64,000 bases of DNA from NCBI RefSeq assembly GCF_005845215.1, contig NZ_SPHO01000001.1, positions 690,621-754,620 of the forward strand, in the 5' to 3' direction. Position 1 is the stretch's first letter. Each line of letters opens with the position of its first letter. Below, in pieces: positions 26,489 through 35,224 of the stretch. The translations under genes were made by a program, and so were the position numbers. A model generated the notes under the pieces. That model was not told the origin of the DNA and did not search any database. It saw only the letters and a program-made list of their open reading frames with translations. The stretch is from Clostridium sp. 1001271st1 H5 (GTDB taxonomy: Bacteria; Bacillota; Clostridia; Lachnospirales; Lachnospiraceae).

Positions 26489-28210
26489 ATGTACAAGGGA
26501 ACAAGCGCTTCTGCTGGAATCGGGATTGGAAAAGCAGTGATTGTGGAGGAGGCCGAACTGGTGATTGCCAGACAGACCGTAAGCGATGTGGAAGGGGAAG
26601 TGCAGCGTTTTAAGGGAGCGCTGGATGAAACCATGAAAGCCACGGAAAAGCTGGCTGAGGACCTGGCAACCAGAGTGGGAGAGAAGGAAGCTGAAATCAT
26701 GCAGGGGCATATGATGCTTCTGGCAGACCCTATGCTGACAGGCGAGATTGAGAACTCCATAAGGAACGACAATGTGAACGCCGAGTTTGCCATTGAGAAT
26801 GTGTGCAATATGTATGCGGATATGTTTGCCTCCATGGGAGACGAACTGATGCAGCAGAGGGCAACGGACATGCGCGACATCAAGACACGTATGCAGCAGA
26901 TGCTTATGGGAATCCAGTCCGTGGACATCTCATCCCTGCCCGGGGGTAGTATTATTGTTGCGAAGGACCTGACTCCGTCCATGACAGCCGGAATTAATCC
27001 GGCCAATGTGACCGGTATTGTCACGGAGCTGGGCGGCAAGACCTCCCACAGCGCAATCCTGGCAAGGGCTCTGGAGATTCCGGCCGTGGTAGCTGTCACC
27101 GGCTTTCTGGACGGCGTGAAGGACGGGGACCAGGTGGTGCTGGACGGCAGCACCGGTGAGGTGTATGTGAACCCGGACCAGACTGTGATGGCTGATTACG
27201 AGGAAAAGAGAAGGCAGTTCCTGGTGGAAAAGAAGGAGCTGGAGCAGTATATCGGCAAACCGTCCGTCACCAAGGACGGCGTGCAGGTGGAAATCGTGGC
27301 TAACATCGGAAAGCCTGAGGACGTGGACAAGGTACTGCAGTATGACGGCGAGGGTATCGGACTGTTCCGCACTGAGTTCCTGTTCATGGACCGGAGTGCC
27401 ATGCCTACGGAGGAAGAACAGTTTGAGGCCTATAAGAAGGTGGCTGCTGCCATGAACGGCAAGCCTGTTATCATCCGCACACTGGATATCGGAGGCGACA
27501 AGGAGATTCCATACATGGGCCTGGAAAAGGACGAGAATCCATTCCTGGGCTACCGGGCCATCCGTTTCTGCCTGGATCGCAGGGAGGATGTGTATAAGCC
27601 GCAGCTGAGGGCGCTTTTAAGGGCAAGCGCATTCGGCAACATCCGGATTATGGTTCCCTTAGTGACCTGTATTGAGGAGTACCGTCAGGCTAAGGCTCTT
27701 GTGGAGGAAATCAAGAAGGAACTGGATGAAAAGGGCATTGCATACAACAAAGACATCCAGGTGGGCATCATGGTGGAGACAGCAGCAGCTTCCCTGATTG
27801 CAGATATCTTTGCAAAGGAAGTGGACTTTTTCAGTATCGGCACCAATGATTTGACCCAGTACACCATGTCGGTTGACAGGGGCAATAAAAAGGTGTCCTA
27901 TCTGTATTCCACCTTTAACCCGGCAGTGCTCAGAAGCATACGGCATATCATTGCCTGCGGCCGTGAGGCCGGCATAATGGTAGGCATGTGCGGCGAGGCA
28001 GCAAGCGACCCAATGATGATTCCGCTGCTTCTGGCATTTGGACTTAACGAGTTCAGCATGAGCGCGTCCGCCATCCTGAAGGCCAGAAAGATGGTTACAC
28101 AGTACAGTGCAGAGGAACTCCAGGCAGTGGCTGACAAGGCCATGAGCTTTGCCACAGCAGCAGAAATAGAACAATACATGAGAGATTTTGTGGAGAAGGT
28201 TACGGATTAA
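26489..28210 (+). CDS. ptsI: PTS enzyme I
   Basis: A 573-aa phosphoenolpyruvate-protein phosphotransferase that charges HPr from PEP. The active His187 lies in GGKTSHSAILARALEIP. The PEP-binding barrel carries GIGLFRTEFLFMDR, IRTLDIGGDKEIPY, NPFLGYRAIR, EVDFFSIGTNDLTQY and VGMCGEAASDP. The ATG at 26489 is chosen since AAGGAGGT (26473-26480) stands just upstream and MYKGTSASAGIGIG is the normal EI start. Its stop overlaps the next start by one base (TAATG). Confidence 0.96.
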   Translation: MYKGTSASAGIGIGKAVIVEEAELVIARQTVSDVEGEVQRFKGALDETMKATEKLAEDLATRVGEKEAEIMQGHMMLLADPMLTGEIENSIRNDNVNAEFAIENVCNMYADMFASMGDELMQQRATDMRDIKTRMQQMLMGIQSVDISSLPGGSIIVAKDLTPSMTAGINPANVTGIVTELGGKTSHSAILARALEIPAVVAVTGFLDGVKDGDQVVLDGSTGEVYVNPDQTVMADYEEKRRQFLVEKKELEQYIGKPSVTKDGVQVEIVANIGKPEDVDKVLQYDGEGIGLFRTEFLFMDRSAMPTEEEQFEAYKKVAAAMNGKPVIIRTLDIGGDKEIPYMGLEKDENPFLGYRAIRFCLDRREDVYKPQLRALLRASAFGNIRIMVPLVTCIEEYRQAKALVEEIKKELDEKGIAYNKDIQVGIMVETAAASLIADIFAKEVDFFSIGTNDLTQYTMSVDRGNKKVSYLYSTFNPAVLRSIRHIIACGREAGIMVGMCGEAASDPMMIPLLLAFGLNEFSMSASAILKARKMVTQYSAEELQAVADKAMSFATAAEIEQYMRDFVEKVTD

Positions 28211-29517
28211 TGGCAGTTTATCTGGTTTGTTATATCATAAGCTTTATATTGGCCCGGCAGCATTTTTATATGCTGTCTGGGCTGGTTTTAATTACAGCAG
28301 CCTTGTGGCTGTATGGCAAGGATTACAGGGAGACAGGCAACCTGATTCATTTGAGGGGGCTTTTCTGCCTCTTTTTTGTGGGCGGACAGGGCATTTCCTG
28401 CTTTAAGCTCAGCCGGCTTCAGACGGATTGGAGCGTCATGACATGGGTCTGCCTGGGCCTGGCTGTGGCTGCTTTCTGGATTGCCTTTGAGGTGCTGCAC
28501 CGGATATATGACGGCTGGAGCGCTGCGGACATGCAGTCTGTCTACCGCTTTTACGCCTCGGCTGAATCGCCGCTGCAGGCTAAGAGGCTGCTTCATTCCA
28601 TGGCAGGGCTGGTGGCCGTGTCCTTCCTCGCCTTTTTCTTTGAGGCGTGGAAGCTGGGCTTTGTGCCGCTGTTTTCATACGGTGTGCCCCATGCCTATTC
28701 CTATTTTCATGTCAGCGGAGTACACTATTTTACGGTGTCCTGTGTGCTGGTGCCCAGCCTGTTTGTGGTTTACAGCCTTATGATATCCCGCAGGGGAAGG
28801 GGACTGACCAGGGACCAGGGCTTCTGGCTGGGACTGCTTCTGGTGGTGCTGTCCCTGGCCGTACCGGTGCTCTGCGTGTCCAGGTTCCAGCTGATACTGG
28901 CAGTGGGCATGGCTGCGTTTACCTATATTTCCATGAGCGGCACCTTCAGCCTGGTCTATGTGGGTGTTCTGATGGCCTGCATGATTCCGGCCTACCTGTT
29001 GCTGACCATTATGCGCAGCCACAGCGTGGAATACCTGAACGGCATTTTTGAGATGAAGAACAGCCGCATGCCCATTTTTATTACACAGCCCTATATGTAT
29101 ATTGCCAATAACTACGATAATTTCAACTGTCTGGTGGAGCAGCTGGCCTCCCACAGCTTTGGGCTCCGCATGCTGTTTCCGGTCTGGGCCCTGACAGGCC
29201 TTAAGTTCCTGTTTCCGGTCCTGGTGAGCTTTCCGCTTTTTGTGACCAAAAAGGAGCTGACCACCCTTACCCTGTTCTATGACGCCTACTATGATTTCGG
29301 CGTCTTTGGCATGGTGCTTTTTGGCGGGCTTTTGGGGGCTGCATGCTATTGGCTGGTAAGGCGCAGGCGGAAGATGACATGTCCTGCGGGCCATGTGATT
29401 TATGCACAGATTGCCATGTATATGATGCTGTCTTTTTTCACCACCTGGTTTTCCAACCCGGCCACCTGGTTTTATCTGGCTGTCACAGGTATTATTTACA
29501 TGTATGTCAAGTCCTGA
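28210..29517 (+). CDS. Polysaccharide (O-antigen-type) polymerase-like membrane protein
   Basis: A 435-aa protein with about 11 hydrophobic helices and a large loop near residues 270-310 (MRSHSVEYLNGIFEMKNSR). The layout and scattered motifs, for example PALFSYGVPHAY-like FVPLFSYGVPHAYSYFH and the C-terminal YDAYYDFGVFGM, resemble oligosaccharide repeat-unit polymerases (Wzy/EpsG-like). These polymerise lipid-linked repeats outside the membrane. The ATG overlaps the ptsI stop by one base, giving tight translational coupling to a PTS gene, which is unusual. No glycosyltransferases are nearby. The family call is from topology and is tentative. Confidence 0.65.
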   Translation: MAVYLVCYIISFILARQHFYMLSGLVLITAALWLYGKDYRETGNLIHLRGLFCLFFVGGQGISCFKLSRLQTDWSVMTWVCLGLAVAAFWIAFEVLHRIYDGWSAADMQSVYRFYASAESPLQAKRLLHSMAGLVAVSFLAFFFEAWKLGFVPLFSYGVPHAYSYFHVSGVHYFTVSCVLVPSLFVVYSLMISRRGRGLTRDQGFWLGLLLVVLSLAVPVLCVSRFQLILAVGMAAFTYISMSGTFSLVYVGVLMACMIPAYLLLTIMRSHSVEYLNGIFEMKNSRMPIFITQPYMYIANNYDNFNCLVEQLASHSFGLRMLFPVWALTGLKFLFPVLVSFPLFVTKKELTTLTLFYDAYYDFGVFGMVLFGGLLGAACYWLVRRRRKMTCPAGHVIYAQIAMYMMLSFFTTWFSNPATWFYLAVTGIIYMYVKS

Positions 29518-29583
29518 CAAGGGTTGTGTGGGGAATTGTGACAAGGGGAGTGGGGGTAAATATAAAAATTATATAAAATATTG

Positions 29584-29612
29584 TTGACTTTTATCTTAAG
29601 ATTTGCTATGAT
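29584..29612 (+). promoter_or_regulatory. Promoter of the licT-PTS operon
   Basis: TTGACT (29584-29589), a 17-bp spacer and TATGAT (29607-29612). Transcription would start near 29619, upstream of the antiterminator RNA element. Confidence 0.8.
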
Positions 29613-29660
29613 GCTGTTAGTGAAGTAAATCTTTGGAAGTTACAATTAAATAATTAATAA

Positions 29661-29688
29661 GGATTGTTACTGTTCGGCAGGCAAAACC
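29661..29688 (+). promoter_or_regulatory. Ribonucleic antiterminator (RAT) for a LicT/BglG-type protein
   Basis: The element runs GGATTGTTACTG, a TTCG loop, then GCAGGCAAAACC, matching the classical LicT/SacY/BglG target of a short bulged hairpin. Its 3' end (29683-29688) overlaps the left arm of the terminator that follows, so protein binding to it would prevent terminator formation. The encoded LicT-type protein 91 bp downstream is the obvious ligand. Confidence 0.92.
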
Positions 29689-29760
29689 AAGTTTGTTAAG
29701 GGGATGATGAGTACCCGCGTGTACGCGTAGATGGGTCTCTTTAACAAAGTTGGTTTTTTT
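29683..29760 (+). terminator. Leader terminator controlled by the RAT element
   Basis: A 17-bp stem with one mismatch (29683-29699 with 29741-29757) carries an inner hairpin region and ends in a run of Ts up to about 29761. It lies between promoter and coding sequence and overlaps the RAT, the standard antitermination layout. Confidence 0.9.
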
Positions 29761-29779
29761 GTTTTCATCAGGAGCAATT

Positions 29780-30610
29780 ATGAAAATAGCGAAAATAATT
29801 AATAATAATGTAGTGAGTACCTGCGATGAAGAGGGCAGGGAAATTATCGTCATGGGAAGAGGCGTTGGCTTTAAGGCAAAGGAAGGCAGTCCTATTGATG
29901 AGGAGAAGGTGGAGAAGATATTCCGCCTGGAGAGTCAGAACACCATGGATAGGTTTAAGGAACTGCTTGTGAATCTTCCCATGGAGCATGTACAGATTTC
30001 AGCAGAAATCATCAGTTATGCCAAAGAGGTCCTCAACAGACCCATTAACCCAAATGTGTATATCACCCTTACGGACCATATAAATTTTGCACTGGAACGT
30101 TACAAACAAAAGATGATGTTTTCCAATCCCTTAATCAGGGAGGTCCGCAGCTTTTACCACGCGGAATACCTGATTGGCGAATATGCCATTGCCATGATTG
30201 AAAGGGACCTGGGAGTAAAGCTCCCGGTGGACGAGGCAGCTTCCATTGCCCTGCACATCGTCAATGCAGAGTATGATGCGCCCATGGGTGATACAATTAA
30301 AATCACCAATCTGATACAGCAGGTATCGGAGGTGGTCAGGGAGTATTTCAATATAGAGCTGGATGAGCAGTCCCTCAGCTATGAGAGGTTCATCACTCAT
30401 CTGCGCTTTCTGGCACAGCGGGTATTTACAGGGGAGCATATGAATCTGGATAACCTGGAATTCCAGGAGGTCATCGACCGTCTCTATCCGGAGGAATATG
30501 CCTGCAGCCAGAAGATACAGGCGCTCATCAAGCTGCAGTACGGGCATCAGGTGACAGAGGAGGAAGTGGCTTACCTGGCCCTGCACATCAAACGTATCAG
30601 GACTAAATAA
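29780..30610 (+). CDS. licT: LicT/BglG-family transcriptional antiterminator
   Basis: A 276-aa antiterminator (B. subtilis LicT is 277 aa). The N-terminal RNA-binding CAT domain (about 1-55) starts MKIAKIINNNVV and includes IVMGRGVGFKAKEG. PRD1 (about 65-170) has the His in TLTDHINFAL and another in AASIALHIVNAEYD. PRD2 (about 175-276) has RFITHLRFLAQRVF and VAYLALHIKRI. PRD histidines are phosphorylated by HPr or EIIB, linking RNA binding to sugar supply. The start at 29780 follows GGAG and gives the normal N-terminus. It controls its own operon through the RAT upstream. Confidence 0.95.
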   Translation: MKIAKIINNNVVSTCDEEGREIIVMGRGVGFKAKEGSPIDEEKVEKIFRLESQNTMDRFKELLVNLPMEHVQISAEIISYAKEVLNRPINPNVYITLTDHINFALERYKQKMMFSNPLIREVRSFYHAEYLIGEYAIAMIERDLGVKLPVDEAASIALHIVNAEYDAPMGDTIKITNLIQQVSEVVREYFNIELDEQSLSYERFITHLRFLAQRVFTGEHMNLDNLEFQEVIDRLYPEEYACSQKIQALIKLQYGHQVTEEEVAYLALHIKRIRTK

Positions 30611-30656
30611 TTTTTTTGCAGGGTCCCTGAGTGGACATGAAAGGAGAGCAGTAAGG

Positions 30657-31151
30657 ATGTTTGGAACATTTAAGAAGTTATTCGGGGGAGAAGAAAAGGA
30701 AGAGAAGATAATTGCAGCGCCTGTGAACGGAACAGCCATTCCCATGAGCCAGGTAGCCGACCCCACCTTCAGCCAGGAGATTCTGGGCAAGGGAACAGCA
30801 ATCGTGCCGGCAGACGGCAGGGTGGTTGCGCCGGCAGACGGACTGGTGACCATGGTATTTGACACAAAACACGCCATCAGCATGCAGACGGACAACGGCG
30901 CAGAGCTGATTATCCATATCGGACTGGACACGGTACAGCTTAAGGGACAGTATTTTGAGGCCCATGTGGCTGCGGGAGATAAGGTAAAGCAGGGCGACCT
31001 TCTTCTGGACTTTGATATAGATAAAATTAAGGAAGCCGGCTATGATGTAACCACACCGGTCATCATCTGCAATACGCCCCAGTTCCCGAAGATGGAATGT
31101 GTGTCCGGGATGGAAGCAAAGGCAGGGGAGACCGCCATCATCAAACTGTAA
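30657..31151 (+). CDS. crr: PTS glucose-type EIIA protein
   Basis: A 164-aa single-domain EIIA of the glucose family. It has the active-site His87 in LIIHIGLDTVQL and the second conserved His72 in DTKHAI, with IVPADGRVVAPADG before them. It passes phosphate from HPr to the EIIB domain of the NagE-like EIICB encoded 455 bp downstream, which lacks its own EIIA. AAAGGAG precedes the ATG. It follows licT by 46 bp and precedes a second HPr gene by 20 bp, so the operon carries nearly a private PTS chain. Confidence 0.93.
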   Translation: MFGTFKKLFGGEEKEEKIIAAPVNGTAIPMSQVADPTFSQEILGKGTAIVPADGRVVAPADGLVTMVFDTKHAISMQTDNGAELIIHIGLDTVQLKGQYFEAHVAAGDKVKQGDLLLDFDIDKIKEAGYDVTTPVIICNTPQFPKMECVSGMEAKAGETAIIKL

Positions 31152-31171
31152 CGAATAAAGGTGGGTATGAG

Positions 31172-31429
31172 TTGATTGAGCGGAGCTTTATCTTAAAAGA
31201 CGAAATGGGGCTTCACGCAAGACCGGCCGCCATGCTTATGGTCAGGATGCTGCGCGTTAGCTCCTCCGTGGAAATCATCTGCGGGGACCGCAGGGCGGAC
31301 GGAAAGGATGTCATGAGCATCATGGCCATGAATACAGTGGCTGGAGATGAGGTCATCTTCCGTATAGAAGGACCGGACGAAGAGGACGCCATGAAGGAAG
31401 TGGAGGCTGTCCTGTCCGCAGATGCCTGA
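31172..31429 (+). CDS. HPr-like phosphocarrier with Asp at position 46 (TTG start)
   Basis: An 85-aa HPr paralogue. With the TTG start at 31172 (AAAGGTGGG six bases upstream), the active His falls exactly at position 15 in DEMGLHARPAA, and the residue matching the HPr-kinase Ser46 is Asp (GKDVMSIMAM). The EI-dependent site is therefore kept while the regulatory serine is replaced by a residue that mimics phosphoserine. It differs from Crh, which loses His15. An upstream in-frame ATG at 31097 lies inside the EIIA gene and is unlikely to be the start. It sits between EIIA and EIICB. Confidence 0.85.
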   Translation: MIERSFILKDEMGLHARPAAMLMVRMLRVSSSVEIICGDRRADGKDVMSIMAMNTVAGDEVIFRIEGPDEEDAMKEVEAVLSADA

Positions 31430-31456
31430 TGTCCGGTCCGTTGGATATGCGGGTGC

Positions 31457-31478
31457 GGACCAGCCGGCAGGCTGGTCC
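31457..31478 (+). promoter_or_regulatory. Stable hairpin upstream of the EIICB gene
   Basis: GGACCAGCC and GGCTGGTCC form a perfect 9-bp stem with a GGCA loop, without a following T run. A second small hairpin, AAACCC/GGGTTT, lies at 31501-31518. They may protect or separate mRNA segments between the HPr-like gene and EIICB. Confidence 0.5.
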
Positions 31479-31516
31479 GGGAAACAAACAACAGTGATTT
31501 AAACCCGGGAACGGGT

Positions 31517-31544
31517 TTGAATAGAGTATTTATCAAAATGTAAT
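31517..31544 (+). promoter_or_regulatory. Possible internal promoter of the EIICB gene
   Basis: TTGAAT (31517-31522), a 16-bp spacer and TGTAAT (31539-31544) in the 177-bp gap before the EIICB gene. Plausible but not strong. Confidence 0.35.
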
Positions 31545-31606
31545 TCAGAGTACTCCTACGGGAAAAGTATAGAAGGAGTCTCTAAAAAAGAAAGGGGATT
31601 TATGTT

Positions 31607-33061
31607 ATGATGAAGTATTTGCAGAAACTAGGTAAGGCCATCATGCTTCCTGTTGCCGTTCTGCCGGTTGCAGCTATTATGATGGGTATCGGCTATGCCA
31701 TGTGTCCTTCCACCATGCAGGGCGGTGACGTAACCGGTATTATCCAGGTAATTGGTTTTGCGTTGGTGAAGATTGGAAGCGCCGTAATCGACAAGCTGCC
31801 CATGCTGTTTGCAGTTGGTGTGGCAATCGGTTTATCAAAGGACCAGCACGGTGCAGCAGGTCTTGCAGGTCTGGTTGCCTTCCTGACCGTTACCACTGTA
31901 CTTAACAGCGGCGTTGTTGCCACTATGATGGGAGTTGAGGAAGCACCTCTGGCCTTCTCCAAGATTGACAATGCTTTTATCGGTATTATTTCCGGTATCA
32001 CGGCATCTGTCTGCTACAATAAGTTCAGCAGCGCAAAGCTGCCCACCGCACTGGCTTTCTTCTCAGGAAAGCGCTGTGTGCCCATCGTTACCTCCTTTGT
32101 AATGGTTGCAGAGTCCGCCATCCTGTACTTTGTATGGCCGGCACTGTTCAATGCCCTTGTGTGGGTTGGCGAGCACATCATGGGACTTGGCCCTGTAGGC
32201 GCTGGTATCTATGCATTTGCAAACCGTCTCCTGATTCCCACCGGACTGCATCATGCACTGAACGCAGTATTCTGGTTTGATATTGCCGGCATTGCCGACA
32301 TCAACAAGTTCTGGGGCTTCGCAGAAGGCGGAATCAAGGGCGTAACCGGTATGTACCAGGCAGGTTTCTTCCCGGTTATGATGTTCGGTCTTCCTGCTGC
32401 AGCATTTGCAATGTACCAGACAGCAAAGCCGGAGAAGAAGCAGTATGCAGCAGGTATCCTGATTGCAGGCGCAGTTGCATCCTTTGTATCCGGCGTAACC
32501 GAGCCCCTGGAATTCTCCTTCATGTTCCTGGCTCCCGGACTGTACCTTGTACACGCTGTTCTGACCGGTATCTCCGTAGCAGTAGCAGCCGCATTCCACT
32601 GGACTGCAGGCTTCTGCTTCAGCGCAGGCGTCACTGACTTCATCTTCAGCTGCAGGCTGCCAATGGCCAACCAGCCATTCATGCTGTTGGTACAGGGCGT
32701 TGTATTCGCAGTTATTTACTACGTAGTATTCCGCGCTGTTATCACCAAATTCGACCTTCCGACACCGGGACGTGAGAAAGAAGATTTAGATGCGGAAATG
32801 TCAGCTGTACTGGCAAACGACGATTTCACCAAGGTGGCTGCCATTGTATTAGAAGGATTAGGCGGCAAGGGAAATATCGTATCATTGGATAACTGCATTA
32901 CAAGACTGAGATTAGAGATAAAAGATTACACATTAGTAGATGAGAAAAAGATAAAATCCGCAGGCGTAGCAGGCGTCATGAGGCCAAGCAAGACCTCTGT
33001 ACAGGTAATAGTAGGAACCAAAGTACAATTCGTAGCGGACGAGATGCAAAAAATGCTATAG
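31607..33061 (+). CDS. nagE: PTS EIICB, N-acetylglucosamine/glucose type
   Basis: A 484-aa sugar permease-phosphotransferase. The EIIC domain (about 1-385, about 10 helices) contains LPVAVLPVAAIMMGIGYA, GFFPVMMFGLPAAAFAMY, GVTEPLEFSFMFLAPGLY and a VFRAVITKFDLPTPGRE linker that resembles NagE. The EIIB domain (about 405-484) has the phosphorylated Cys430 in DNCITRLRLE. It has no EIIA domain, which the crr-like gene supplies. N-acetylglucosamine is the best guess; glucose or a related sugar is possible. The codons look those of a highly expressed gene, rich in GTT, GTA and GGC. Confidence 0.88.
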   Translation: MMKYLQKLGKAIMLPVAVLPVAAIMMGIGYAMCPSTMQGGDVTGIIQVIGFALVKIGSAVIDKLPMLFAVGVAIGLSKDQHGAAGLAGLVAFLTVTTVLNSGVVATMMGVEEAPLAFSKIDNAFIGIISGITASVCYNKFSSAKLPTALAFFSGKRCVPIVTSFVMVAESAILYFVWPALFNALVWVGEHIMGLGPVGAGIYAFANRLLIPTGLHHALNAVFWFDIAGIADINKFWGFAEGGIKGVTGMYQAGFFPVMMFGLPAAAFAMYQTAKPEKKQYAAGILIAGAVASFVSGVTEPLEFSFMFLAPGLYLVHAVLTGISVAVAAAFHWTAGFCFSAGVTDFIFSCRLPMANQPFMLLVQGVVFAVIYYVVFRAVITKFDLPTPGREKEDLDAEMSAVLANDDFTKVAAIVLEGLGGKGNIVSLDNCITRLRLEIKDYTLVDEKKIKSAGVAGVMRPSKTSVQVIVGTKVQFVADEMQKML

Positions 33062-33087
33062 CAATGAGCCGGGCAGATATGCGGCCG

Positions 33088-33133
33088 AAAAAGCCCCGGG
33101 GAAGAGACCTTTCTCTTTCCCGGGGCCTTTTTT
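33088..33133 (+). terminator. Terminator of the licT-PTS operon
   Basis: A 15-bp GC-rich stem (33093-33107 with 33112-33126, one G-U pair) followed by TTTTTT, with an A run on the upstream side. Confidence 0.92.
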
Positions 33134-33174
33134 GCCGTATGCTTATTATCCCTATATTATCCCTGTCCACCCTC

Positions 33175-33203
33175 TTGTTCCCCCGCCCCAAATATGCTAT
33201 CCT
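33175..33203 (+). promoter_or_regulatory. Possible promoter of the diguanylate cyclase gene
   Basis: TTGTTC (33175-33180), a 17-bp spacer and TATCCT (33198-33203); a TATAAT at 33203-33208 overlaps but would need a 22-bp spacer. Confidence 0.35.
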
Positions 33204-33263
33204 ATAATTTAAGGCATAATATAATGTACCCATCAACCCAAAGAAAAAGGAGGGTGCCGGTAA

Positions 33264-35177
33264 ATGAAGCAAATTATCCGCAAGCGTCTGTGTATGGTAA
33301 TCCTGACAGCCATGTTAATCACTCTCCTTATCAACTATTATGTAGAAATCCACAACGCCCGAAACGAAATGTATACCAGCGCCCGGGAAATGTTCTGGCA
33401 GGTTGGCCAAATCCTGGACCAAAACGAAAACGAGGCGGAAAAAGAAAGAGAAAACCTAAAAGAGCAATGCTTTATCCGCGCCAAAGCCATTGCCTACATC
33501 CTACAGGACCGTCCCCAGGTTACAAAAGACCAGCAGGAGATGCAAAAGATAGCCCGCCTGCTGCAGGTAGACGAGTTTCACCTGTTTGACACCCAGGGAA
33601 ATCTCTACGCTGGTTCCGAACCCAAATACTTTGGCCTAAACTTCAGCTCCGGCCGGCAGATGCAGTTTTTCCTGCCCATGCTGAAGGACTATCATCTTCA
33701 GATGTGCCAGGATATAACCCCCAACACGGCAGAAGGAAAGCTGATGCAGTATGCAGCGGTCTGGCGTGAAGACCGGAAGGGCATTATCCAGGTAGGGTTA
33801 GAGCCCACAACGGTTTTAGATTCCATGAAGCGGACCGAGCTTTCCTACATATTTTCCCTGGTGACCTCAGAAAAGGATTCCACCATATACGCCATAGACC
33901 CGGAAAGCAGCGTCATCCTGGGGTCCACGGACGAAAGCCTGGTGGGAAAACAAATCCAGGAAATCGGGCTTCACCCAGAACAGCTATCCATTACCGACCG
34001 GGGAGTCAGGGCAGTCATAAACAGCGAAGACAGCTACTGCGTCTTCGGACGGAGCAGCTCCGCCATACTGGGCCTGTCGTCAACCAGTGCATCCCTGTAC
34101 CGGGAAGTAAACCGCAGCACCCTGATGGTAGCAGCATACCTTATGGGCATATCGCTGCTGATGATTCTGTTTATATCCAGGGACATGGACCATTATATCT
34201 TAACAGGGATATCCTCCATCCAAAAGAAACTGGGGAAAATAACCGGAGGAAACCTGGACACCCGTGTGGAGGTGGACAGTACGCCCGAATTCAGGGAACT
34301 GAGCTTCCAGATAAACAAAATGGTGGAAAGTCTGCTGGATACCACCAACAAAATATCCCGCATTCTGGAAATGGCCAAAGTACCCATAGGTGTATACGAA
34401 TACAACCGCGACATGAAGCGTGTTATGGCAACCACCCGTCTGGCGGATATCCTCCGGCTAAAGGAGCAGGAAGCAGAAGAACTTCTGGCAGACCATCATC
34501 TGTTTGAGGAGAAGCTGGGCGAACTCAGGAATCATCCCCTGGACCGGGAGAACGGGATATATCAATTGGAGGGCACTGCCCCGGGTTATATCCGTCTGGA
34601 ATCCTTTGAACGGGAGAACAGCGTGCTGGGCATGATAGTGGATGTCACGGATGACATCAGGGAAAAGAAAAAGATAGAGAGGGAACGGGACATTGACCTT
34701 CTGACAGGCATGTACAACAGAAGGGCATTTTACTGCCGTATGGAACAGTTGTTTGAGGAACCGGAAAAACTGGGCCGCGGCATGATGCTAATGGCCGATG
34801 CAGACAACCTGAAGCAGGTCAATGACAGGTACGGCCATGAAAACGGGGACCGGTATCTGGCAGCCATAGCAGCCCTGTTAAAAAGCTGCGGCAGCCGTCA
34901 GTGCATTGCAGCCCGTCTCAGCGGGGATGAGTTTGCCCTGTTCCTTTACGGATGCACCTCAAAAGAGGAATTAATGGAATACGAATTAAGTCTCATAAAA
35001 GCCATGGAAACATGTACGGTGGAGTTGGGAAACAAGGAGCATATCCCGGTTCGTTTTTCAGCCGGATACGTTTTTTATCCGGAGGACGGCATGGAGACGG
35101 CCATTTTGTTAAAGAAGGCGGATGATGCCATGTATGAGGCAAAACGGGCCTGCAAGGCGGCGTGGGTCAGGGAATAG
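33264..35177 (+). CDS. Membrane-bound diguanylate cyclase (sensor-HAMP-GGDEF)
   Basis: A 637-aa signalling protein. It has an N-terminal helix (about 8-25), an extracytoplasmic sensor of about 260 residues (Cache-like), a second helix (about 290-308), a HAMP-like linker, a PAS-like region (about 370-465) and a C-terminal GGDEF domain. The active loop reads SGDEF (553-557), a functional variant of GGDEF, and DLLTGMYNRRAFY marks the domain start. No RxxD inhibitory site stands at the usual place before it. It should make c-di-GMP from GTP in response to an external ligand. AAGGAGG sets the ATG. It is followed by a YARHG lipoprotein gene. Confidence 0.88.
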   Translation: MKQIIRKRLCMVILTAMLITLLINYYVEIHNARNEMYTSAREMFWQVGQILDQNENEAEKERENLKEQCFIRAKAIAYILQDRPQVTKDQQEMQKIARLLQVDEFHLFDTQGNLYAGSEPKYFGLNFSSGRQMQFFLPMLKDYHLQMCQDITPNTAEGKLMQYAAVWREDRKGIIQVGLEPTTVLDSMKRTELSYIFSLVTSEKDSTIYAIDPESSVILGSTDESLVGKQIQEIGLHPEQLSITDRGVRAVINSEDSYCVFGRSSSAILGLSSTSASLYREVNRSTLMVAAYLMGISLLMILFISRDMDHYILTGISSIQKKLGKITGGNLDTRVEVDSTPEFRELSFQINKMVESLLDTTNKISRILEMAKVPIGVYEYNRDMKRVMATTRLADILRLKEQEAEELLADHHLFEEKLGELRNHPLDRENGIYQLEGTAPGYIRLESFERENSVLGMIVDVTDDIREKKKIERERDIDLLTGMYNRRAFYCRMEQLFEEPEKLGRGMMLMADADNLKQVNDRYGHENGDRYLAAIAALLKSCGSRQCIAARLSGDEFALFLYGCTSKEELMEYELSLIKAMETCTVELGNKEHIPVRFSAGYVFYPEDGMETAILLKKADDAMYEAKRACKAAWVRE

Positions 35178-35224
35178 CAGGGGCAGGCTGACGCTGATTC
35201 AGACAGTGAGGAGGACAGGTTTAC

